Of a stretch of 64,000 nt of DNA, positions 58,490 to 64,000 are shown one piece after another (the first letter of the stretch is position 1; every line of letters starts with the position of its first letter). Under the pieces are notes generated by a model. The model saw nothing but the letters and a program-made list of their open reading frames with translations. It searched no databases and was not told where the DNA came from. The position numbers were made by a program, and so were the translations under genes. This DNA is from Nitrososphaerota archaeon. Lineage in GTDB: Archaea; Thermoproteota; Nitrososphaeria; Nitrososphaerales; Gagatemarchaeaceae. Where the stretch lies: NCBI GenBank assembly GCA_027320425.1, contig DAHVLJ010000010.1, positions 62,001 through 126,000 of the forward strand. The letters run 5' to 3'.

Positions 58490-58919
58490 CGCTCTCCTCC
58501 AGGAGACGCCTGTAGAACTGCGGTCCCCCTGACCGCATCTGGAACTTCCTCGGTTTCACTTTGACGCGGAGCGCGTCTCCTCCCCCAAGGACCAGCCTGC
58601 CGAGGACCAGCCGCTGCTTGTCGAACCTGAGGAAGAGGGCCGCATGCTCGTCCACGAACTTTTCCATGTCCGCGCCGAGGACGCCCTTCAGCTCCTTGGG
58701 GAGGGATGAAAAGATCCTCTTCACTGCCCGCTCCGCCTCTTCGCCCGTCAGGTGCAGCTTCATGCTGACGATGGCATTGCCGAAGTGCCCGTCTAGCCTC
58801 TCTTCGACCGGCGCCCTGTCCGACCCCAGCAGGTCCGCGACCGCCCTCACAAGCTTCCCGGGGTCTTCGGTGGCGTGGACGAAGAGATCCACCTCAACGG
58901 ACTGGATCTCGCTTTTCAT
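58479..58919 (-). CDS. RNA-binding protein, exosome-associated family (COG1325)
   Basis: 146 residues. Opening SVEVDLFVHATEDPGKLVRAVADLLG and LDGHFGNAIVSMKLHLTGEEAERAVKRIFSSLP match the archaeal RNA-binding exosome-subunit family (DUF54-type). It is usually found near RNase P and exosome genes, as here, where Pop5-like follows with an 11-bp overlap. The start is the ATG at 58917-58919. It is the first gene of the minus-strand operon. Confidence 0.82.
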   Translation of the reverse strand: MKSEIQSVEVDLFVHATEDPGKLVRAVADLLGSDRAPVEERLDGHFGNAIVSMKLHLTGEEAERAVKRIFSSLPKELKGVLGADMEKFVDEHAALFLRFDKQRLVLGRLVLGGGDALRVKVKPRKFQMRSGGPQFYRRLLEESGVV

Positions 58920-58974
58920 GGACGACCGCCTCGAAGGGGAGGCTTGTTCGAGAGTTAACCATAACTAGAAGGGG

Positions 58975-59511
58975 GTGTCGGCGTCCTTCGTGCCGAAGAA
59001 GATAACGGTAGAGGACATACTCTCTGACGAGCTCAAGCGGGAGATGAACATGGATACCGACACCTTTGCGGTCATCGACGACTGGGACTCAGTGATGAAC
59101 AGCGTGTACCAGCTCCCAATCGAATACGCAGGCTACACCAACAGGGTGTCTGAAATGAAGCTCCTCAGGGAGATGATCGACACGCTCGCATCCGCTGACT
59201 TCGACCATGTGAAGCGGAGCGAGAGCAGAAGGAAGCAGATGGCGCAGTTCACGAAGACGCTCAGCATGTACTACAACGTCGTCTTCACCAAAGGCAAGCG
59301 GAAGATCGGCTACGGCGCGCTCATCCACTTCCCGAAGCTGAAGCCCGACCCTGACAGGAGTGGAGGCATCGTGCTCGCGGCCAAGATAGTGGTCGAGGGG
59401 GACAAGCCCAAGGCGACGTTCGAGAGGGGAAAGTTCAGCGACTTCCTGGTGGAGGTAAAACCATACGTCAACCTTCTCGGGGACCTCTATCGTCAGACGC
59501 GAAAGATGTAG
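58975..59511 (+). CDS. Hypothetical protein, archaeal, unknown function
   Basis: 178 residues from a GTG at 58975. KKITVEDILSDELKREMNMDTDTFAVIDDWDSVMNSVYQL then a helical middle (KSRSEMKLLREMIDTLASADFDHVKRSESRRKQMAQF-type) and a strand-rich end (GIVLAAKIVVEGDKPKATFERGKFSDFL). No motif recognised; the central basic stretch may bind nucleic acid. It precedes Kae1 by 6 bp on the same strand, so it is probably in the KEOPS operon. Confidence 0.68.
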   Translation: MSASFVPKKITVEDILSDELKREMNMDTDTFAVIDDWDSVMNSVYQLPIEYAGYTNRVSEMKLLREMIDTLASADFDHVKRSESRRKQMAQFTKTLSMYYNVVFTKGKRKIGYGALIHFPKLKPDPDRSGGIVLAAKIVVEGDKPKATFERGKFSDFLVEVKPYVNLLGDLYRQTRKM

Positions 59512-59517
59512 GCCGCC

Positions 59518-60510
59518 TTGAAGAAACACATCCTAGGAGTGGAAAGCACAGCCCATACCTTCTCAGTTTCCGTGGTATCCTCGGACGGCGAGATTCTCTC
59601 CAACACGAAATCGATCTACAAGCCCCCTGAGGGGAGCGGGATACACCCGTTCGAGGCCTCGCAGAGCCACATCGCCTCTGCGCCTTCTGTCCTCTCGCAG
59701 GCGCTGACGCTCTCCGGCCTGCAGCTGAAAGACGTCTCCGCGGTCGCCTTCGCCAAGGGGCCCGGACTTGGGCCGTGCCTCAGAGTAGGGGCGGTCGTCG
59801 CCAGGACCCTGGCTTCGTCTCTAGGGATCCCTCTGGTCCCCGTCAACCACGCTGTCGGTCACATCGAACTGGGGTGCCTCCTCACGGGTTCGAAAGACCC
59901 CGTGGTCCTGCTGGTTTCCGGGGGGCACACCATGATCATCGCCTACGCCGGGAAGCGATGGCGCATACTCGGAGAGTCCCTCGACCTGACCCTCGGCCAG
60001 CTCCTCGACCAGTTCGGAAGGCACCACGGCCTCTCGTCTCCATGTGGGCGGGCCATCGAAGAGGCCGCAGCAGGCTCGAACAGCTATCTCAGGCTCCCCT
60101 ACGTCGTGAAGGGGAACGACGTCTCCTTCTCGGGGCTCCTGACGGCGTCCAAGCAGATGCTCGACAGCGGAAAGCCGTTCACAGACGTGTCTTATTCGAT
60201 ACAGGAGACGGCGTTCGCGATGGTCACCGAAGTGACCGAAAGGGCCCTTGCTTTCACGGGGAAGAGCGAAGTGATGATCGTGGGAGGCGTGGCGGCGAAC
60301 AGGCGGCTCTCTTCGATGATGTCGACGATGGCCGAGAGGCACTCCGCCAAGCTGACCGCATCGCCACTCGAGTACAGCGGCGACTGCGGCGCCCAAATCG
60401 CGTGGACCGGATGGCTGGCATACAACAGCGGCATCACCGTGCCTGTGGCTGATTCTGAAGTGACACAGTCGTGGAGGCTTGACGGCGTCGACATCCTCTG
60501 GCGAAGCTGA
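59518..60510 (+). CDS. kae1: KEOPS subunit Kae1 (tRNA threonylcarbamoyltransferase)
   Basis: 330 residues from a TTG. ASKHA fold with HAVGHIE (His111, His115, the metal ligands), GPGLGPCLRVG and LLVSGGHTM, and GGVAANRRL near the end. It transfers the threonylcarbamoyl group to A37 of ANN-decoding tRNAs. Bud32 starts 32 bp before its stop, and Pcc1 lies 2.6 kb on, so several KEOPS subunits are together; Kae1 and Bud32 are separate genes, not fused. Confidence 0.94.
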   Translation: MKKHILGVESTAHTFSVSVVSSDGEILSNTKSIYKPPEGSGIHPFEASQSHIASAPSVLSQALTLSGLQLKDVSAVAFAKGPGLGPCLRVGAVVARTLASSLGIPLVPVNHAVGHIELGCLLTGSKDPVVLLVSGGHTMIIAYAGKRWRILGESLDLTLGQLLDQFGRHHGLSSPCGRAIEEAAAGSNSYLRLPYVVKGNDVSFSGLLTASKQMLDSGKPFTDVSYSIQETAFAMVTEVTERALAFTGKSEVMIVGGVAANRRLSSMMSTMAERHSAKLTASPLEYSGDCGAQIAWTGWLAYNSGITVPVADSEVTQSWRLDGVDILWRS

Positions 60511-61153
60511 CGTCCCGGGGTCGGGTCTCCTCTACAGGGGCGCGGAGGCCGACATAGTCCGGGGGGAGTGGCAGGGGCTCGACGCGGTGTACAAGGTGAG
60601 GAAGCCGCTTGCCTACAGGCTGCCCGTCCTGGACGACGCCATCAGAAGGCAGCGGACCGTCAGGGAGGCGGAGATGCTGCACCTCGCGAAGAAGGCTGGG
60701 GTCCCGGCACCATTCCTGTATGACGTGGACGTCCGGTCGTCCACCCTGGTGATGGAGTACATCGAGGGGACGAGGCTCAGGGACCTGACGGGTGCCATGG
60801 GGGAAGACGAGGCTGCGCAGGCCTTCCAGGAATTTGGGGAGGCAACCGCCAGGCTGCACAGGGCGGGGATAGTCCACGGGGACCTAACCACGGCGAACGT
60901 CGTCGTCAGGGACAGGGGGCTCGTCTTCATCGACTTCGGCCTTGCCTTCCGGACGACGAGGCTTGAAGACCAGGCGGTTGACCTCAGGCTGATCAAGGAG
61001 ACCTTGGTAGGCGCCCATCCGGAGGTCTCTCGCTTGGCGCTGGAGGAGCTCTTCCGCGGATATTCGAAGGCATCTGGCGCGGTGAAGCTGAGAGCCGTCC
61101 AGAGGCAGCTCAGGAGCATCGAGCGCCGGGGGAGGTATGCCCGGGTCACATGA
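60479..61153 (+). CDS. bud32: KEOPS subunit Bud32 kinase/ATPase
   Basis: 224 residues. Small protein-kinase-like ATPase: VRGEWQGLDAVYKVRKP for the N-lobe Lys40 region, LVMEYIEGTRL hinge, HGDLTTANV at 133-141 and DFG at 152-154. It activates Kae1 and binds the tRNA end. The TTG start lies inside the Kae1 gene (32-bp overlap), so translation is coupled. The first 15 residues may be non-conserved, so a slightly later start is possible. Confidence 0.92.
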   Translation: MTASTSSGEADVPGSGLLYRGAEADIVRGEWQGLDAVYKVRKPLAYRLPVLDDAIRRQRTVREAEMLHLAKKAGVPAPFLYDVDVRSSTLVMEYIEGTRLRDLTGAMGEDEAAQAFQEFGEATARLHRAGIVHGDLTTANVVVRDRGLVFIDFGLAFRTTRLEDQAVDLRLIKETLVGAHPEVSRLALEELFRGYSKASGAVKLRAVQRQLRSIERRGRYARVT

Positions 61154-61173
61154 GATGTCCGGGAGCCGGGCAA

Positions 61174-61181
61174 CGTTTATC
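61174..61181 (+). promoter_or_regulatory. TATA box of rps15
   Basis: CGTTTATC, centred about 40 nt before the S15 ATG at 61218, so a leader of about 14 nt is expected. Confidence 0.5.
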
Positions 61182-61217
61182 AGCCTAATCGGAAGGACTC
61201 GCCTGAACCGTTTCACC

Positions 61218-61667
61218 ATGGCGCGCATACACTCCCACAGGCACGGCAAGTCGCACCAGACCAGGCCGACCAGCAAAAGCAACCCCAGCTGGGTGACCAC
61301 GTCCCCGGAGGAGGCGAAGACGGCCGCGCTGAAGCTCGCAAAAGAGGGGGTCACCCCGAGCAAGATAGGCCAGTCGCTGAGGGATGACTACGGCGTACCT
61401 CTGGTGAAGCCTCTGTTGGGGAAGCCGCTTGTGAAGATACTCTCTGAAGGGAAGGCAGCCCCCAAGGTCCCACAGGACCTGCAGGACCTGATCGACAGAG
61501 CTCAGCGCGTGCAAAGGCACTTGGGGACGCACAAGAGCGACAGAAAGAACGTCCATTCTCTGGAGCTGGTGGAAGCTAAGATCTACAGGCTGTCGAAGTA
61601 CTACAAGAAGAAAGGCATACTTTCGAGCGACTTCAAGTACACCGCCGTGGTCGCCCAGCTGGCCTAG
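61218..61667 (+). CDS. rps15: Ribosomal protein S15 (uS15)
   Basis: 149 residues from the ATG at 61218 (MARIHSHRHGKSHQTRP), the standard archaeal S15 start. The archaeal N-terminal extension is followed by the uS15 fold: SKIGQSLRDDYGVP, DLIDRAQRVQRHLGTHKSDRKNVHSLE, and the final helices. It binds 16S rRNA. Longer frames to 61137 are not conserved. It sits between Bud32 and the RecJ-like gene. Confidence 0.96.
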   Translation: MARIHSHRHGKSHQTRPTSKSNPSWVTTSPEEAKTAALKLAKEGVTPSKIGQSLRDDYGVPLVKPLLGKPLVKILSEGKAAPKVPQDLQDLIDRAQRVQRHLGTHKSDRKNVHSLELVEAKIYRLSKYYKKKGILSSDFKYTAVVAQLA

Positions 61668-61735
61668 CAGAGGGGAAGTTCCTGGCCGACCTGGAAGGCC
61701 TTGCCCAGAGATACAGAAGCATCATCCCGGGGATT

Positions 61736-63088
61736 ATGCAGGTCGTCCGCGGAGGCAAGCGCATCCTCGTCGTGACTCACATAGACGCGGACGGACTGTG
61801 CAGCGGCTCTGTCGTATTCGCATCATTGATGCGGAAAGGGGCGAACGTGAACCTGCGGACCGTCCCCGACCTGGACCCGGCCACCATCAAGGACCTCTCG
61901 TCCCAGAACTACGACTTCTACGTCTTCGTCGACCTCGCCTCGACCCTGGTGACTGAGCTGGAAGCCGCCCTGGCGGGAAGATATCTGGTCATAGACCACC
62001 ACGAGATCTCCGAGGCGGACATGAACAATCCTTCGGTGGTCAACGCATGGAGATACGGCTACGACGGCGGGAAAGAGGCGTGTTCTTCCGCAATGGCGTA
62101 CTTCTTCGCCGCCTCCCTCGACCCGGCGAACAGCGACCTGGCTCCGCTGGCCGTGGTAGGGGCGCTGGCCGACAGGCAGGACTCCGGTCCAGGGAGGTCG
62201 CTGACGGGGCTGAACAGGTCGGCGCTCGAGGACTCCCAAGGAAGGGGGCTCCTCACAGCTACCAGCGACCTTGCCTTCACGGGGCGCGAGACCAGACCCA
62301 TCCACGAAGCGATCGCGCTGACCTCCGTCCCCTTCCTCAAGGGGATGACCGGGAGCAAGGACGCGGTCCTTTCGATCCTGCACCAGTCTGGGTTCGAGCT
62401 GAAAGACGGAGGAGTCTGGAGGACTGTTTCGTCCTTGTCCCAAGACGAGAAGAGAAGACTGGTCGAGGTCCTGGCGGGGTCGCTCGGCGCCCAGGAGGGA
62501 GCGACCGAGGCGCTGACAAGCCTCTTCGGCGAGGTGTACACCCTGCAGTTTGAGGACCCCTTCACCCCCCTGAGGGACGCCAGAGAATTCGGCACTCTGC
62601 TGAACTCATGCGGACGGATGGGGGCTGCCAGCGTTGGGATCTCAATCTGCCTCGGTGACAGGTCCCGGGCGCTCAAGGACGCAATGAGGATTCTGTCTGA
62701 GTATCGCCAGGGGATCAACAAAGCACTGGAGGCCGTCAACTCTGACCCGACCAGAACGGAGCAGCATGACAGGGTCATCGTGATCAAGGGAGAGGGGGCG
62801 GTGGACGAGAGGCTCCTGGGCCCGGTGATCTCCATACTCACCTCGTCACCCCCGTTCAAAGACAAAGTGGTGGTAGGCAGCGCCGCCAGCAAGGGAGGCT
62901 TCCTCAAAATCTCCTCTAGGGTGGGCGACTCTTTCGACGGGCAGGTCAACCTAGGATTGATCATGCGCGAGGCAGCACAGGAGGTGGACGGCGTGGGGGG
63001 TGGACACGCGATGGCCGCGGGGGCCAGAATCCCGGCGTCCAGTTCGGAGGCGTTCTCAAAGTCTGTCGTCGGGAAGGTCCTAGGATGA
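61736..63088 (+). CDS. RecJ-like DHH nuclease (GAN-type)
   Basis: 450 residues from the ATG at 61736. DHH domain: VTHIDADGLCSG at 13-24 and VIDHHE with Asp87-His88-His89, then DHHA1 with GGGHAMAAGARI near the C terminus. Archaeal members are Cdc45-like and pair with GINS at the fork, and trim RNA or DNA. The frame is protein-like for 18 codons upstream (LADLEGLAQRYRSIIPG) back to CTG codons at 61682 and 61691, but no ATG, GTG or TTG; the start may be upstream. Pcc1 overlaps the stop by 4 bp. Confidence 0.85.
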   Translation: MQVVRGGKRILVVTHIDADGLCSGSVVFASLMRKGANVNLRTVPDLDPATIKDLSSQNYDFYVFVDLASTLVTELEAALAGRYLVIDHHEISEADMNNPSVVNAWRYGYDGGKEACSSAMAYFFAASLDPANSDLAPLAVVGALADRQDSGPGRSLTGLNRSALEDSQGRGLLTATSDLAFTGRETRPIHEAIALTSVPFLKGMTGSKDAVLSILHQSGFELKDGGVWRTVSSLSQDEKRRLVEVLAGSLGAQEGATEALTSLFGEVYTLQFEDPFTPLRDAREFGTLLNSCGRMGAASVGISICLGDRSRALKDAMRILSEYRQGINKALEAVNSDPTRTEQHDRVIVIKGEGAVDERLLGPVISILTSSPPFKDKVVVGSAASKGGFLKISSRVGDSFDGQVNLGLIMREAAQEVDGVGGGHAMAAGARIPASSSEAFSKSVVGKVLG

Positions 63089-63363
63089 AGCCCCGCGCCG
63101 AGCTTGTGATTTCATGCGGTGACGCCGAGGCGGTCAGAGCTCTGATGTCAGTCCTTGCGCCTGACAACGAAGGGGGGCCTAGAGGACTCGGCATAACCGC
63201 CTCGGCGAAGGGGGACGACCTGGTGATCCAGGTGGCGGCAGACTCTCCCACGACCCTCGTCTCCACCTGCCTCGCCTTTCTGAGGGACGTCTCTCTGTTC
63301 CGGGAAGTATGGCTTATATCGACTTGTGCACAGAGCAATAAAGAGCCGCACAAGCCTCTCTGA
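63085..63363 (+). CDS. pcc1: KEOPS subunit Pcc1
   Basis: 92 residues. Opening KPRAELVISCGDAEAVRALMSVLAPDNEG is the Pcc1 dimerisation fold, and the short beta-alpha-beta body fits. It dimerises KEOPS through Kae1. The ATG overlaps the RecJ-like stop (ATGA), which ties replication-linked and tRNA-modification genes into one transcript. Confidence 0.85.
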   Translation: MKPRAELVISCGDAEAVRALMSVLAPDNEGGPRGLGITASAKGDDLVIQVAADSPTTLVSTCLAFLRDVSLFREVWLISTCAQSNKEPHKPL

Positions 63364-63422
63364 CCTCCCCGAAGGCTTCTGAATTCCATTCGTATCACCC
63401 AAAACAATGAGATAGGGGAGGG

Positions 63423-63833
63423 CTACTTGCTCCCCTTCTCGACCTTCGGCAGAGGCAGCTTGAACTTCGCAGCCACCTTTGCGGCCTGCTCCGGGAAGTG
63501 CTGGATGCTCCACGTCGGGGCGCTCTTGCCCTTGCAGTACCGCAGTTGTCCGGCCATGGTGTCGTCAGTCAGTTCGGGGAGCACCTTTCCGTCCTTGCCG
63601 ACGACGAATGCCTTCTCAGCAACATGGGCATAGGAACCCTTGGTGGCGGGCTTGACCTTCTGGGCTAGTTCTTCGACTTCGGATGGGAGGAGTTTGCCAC
63701 CGTTGGCTGAGACGACTTCGTAGATGACCTGCTGGCCGTCCTTGCGCTTGGGTTCCGGCTGCTTGGTTTTCTTCGGAGATTTCGAGGCTTTACCTGCAAC
63801 CTCGGAGGTTGATTTCGTCTGTCCGTTGCTCAC
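63423..63833 (-). CDS. Hypothetical lysine-rich protein
   Basis: 136 residues from a GTG at 63831-63833. The first 35 residues are low in complexity, rich in Lys, Ser and Pro, and probably disordered; the rest (VIYEVVSANGGKLLPSEVEELAQKV, HVAEKAFVVGKDGKVLPELTDDTM) resembles a small winged-helix or SAP-like module that could bind DNA. No family recognised. It ends 59 bp after the Pcc1 stop (convergent). CCTAAGAGCTAAG (about 63855-63865) is a weak TATA candidate. Confidence 0.6.
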   Translation of the reverse strand: MSNGQTKSTSEVAGKASKSPKKTKQPEPKRKDGQQVIYEVVSANGGKLLPSEVEELAQKVKPATKGSYAHVAEKAFVVGKDGKVLPELTDDTMAGQLRYCKGKSAPTWSIQHFPEQAAKVAAKFKLPLPKVEKGSK

Positions 63834-64000
63834 TGGTCAGATGTGCTTCGTCAAGACTTAGCTCTTAGGGACGAATTCCTCTTTGGTACGCGTATTTGCC
63901 CTCCCCCGCCAGAATCAGTTGGCTGACGACGGGACCAATCGGGGGGCTGGCTCGTAACGAGGATTCTTAAACGCCTAACCCAGAAGAATAGTGAGTTTGG
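63834..64000. other. Terminal region with a probable start of the next gene
   Basis: Promoter of the minus-strand hypothetical gene on the left; then TCTTAAAC at 63965-63972 is a plus-strand TATA box, and a GTG at 63991 about 23 nt on may be the next gene's start, cut by the window end. Nothing else seen. Confidence 0.35.

Overview
The window is archaeal chromosome. Evidence for this: glycerol-1-phosphate dehydrogenase and a UbiA enzyme of ether-lipid synthesis, Orc1/Cdc6, MCM, GINS, both RFC subunits, Hel308, proteasome beta subunits, KEOPS subunits, FttA, SepF, an Sm protein, and TATA boxes about 25-30 nt upstream of starts with no obvious Shine-Dalgarno site. TTG and GTG starts are common and the core is GC-rich. 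Gene content (zinc ferredoxin, SepF, two beta subunits of which one looks inactive, split Kae1 and Bud32) fits Thermoproteota, probably a heterotrophic Nitrososphaeria-type lineage rather than an ammonia oxidiser. That placement, and a guess at an acidic habitat from a G1-family acid peptidase, are inference.

Layout. 0-6.7 kb: OsmC end, an MDR dehydrogenase, Orc1, RfcL with UbiA and the tRNA-splicing endonuclease, MtnA, and a tRNA-Arg(TCG) with about 17-18 extra nucleotides. 6.7-11 kb: secreted G1 peptidase, ChrB-type protein, beta-propeller, HTH-10 regulator, V4R protein. 11-18.6 kb: a minus-strand replication operon GINS-MCM-Hel308 (with intein), then an Asn-synthetase-like PP-loop protein and an NPPY methyltransferase. 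19-24.7 kb: amino acid permease, RfcS (with an unusual Vsr-type intein), HisS. 24.7-34 kb: threonine catabolism (TDH, KBL), archease-RtcB, PAC2/PDCD5, a free LAGLIDADG endonuclease, ferredoxin, RpiA. 34-44 kb: SmAP, PUA protein, SepF, FttA, PsmB, G1PDH, FKBP, aminotransferase, NadM, RtcA, second beta subunit.

44.2-50.5 kb is an accessory island, visibly more AT-rich, with a tyrosine recombinase that has no visible start codon, a DUF5343 / Swt1-HEPN pair that looks like a toxin-antitoxin or defence module, an HNH nuclease, small membrane proteins, and a dispersed repeat (core GACTGGGACGG). 50.5-58.2 kb is a fatty-acid beta-oxidation cluster (CoA transferase, two thiolases, a dehydrogenase-hydratase fusion, acyl-CoA dehydrogenase, DUF35, SCP2). 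58.2-63.4 kb carries RNA and KEOPS genes (Pop5-like, exosome-associated protein, Kae1, Bud32, S15, a RecJ-like DHH protein, Pcc1).

Themes: DNA replication genes are concentrated in the first 24 kb; tRNA splicing and RNA-end repair are well represented (EndA, RtcB, archease, RtcA); selfish endonucleases of three families sit in or near replication genes. The best candidates for something new are the Vsr-endonuclease intein in RfcS and the 44-50 kb island with its HEPN pair and repeats.
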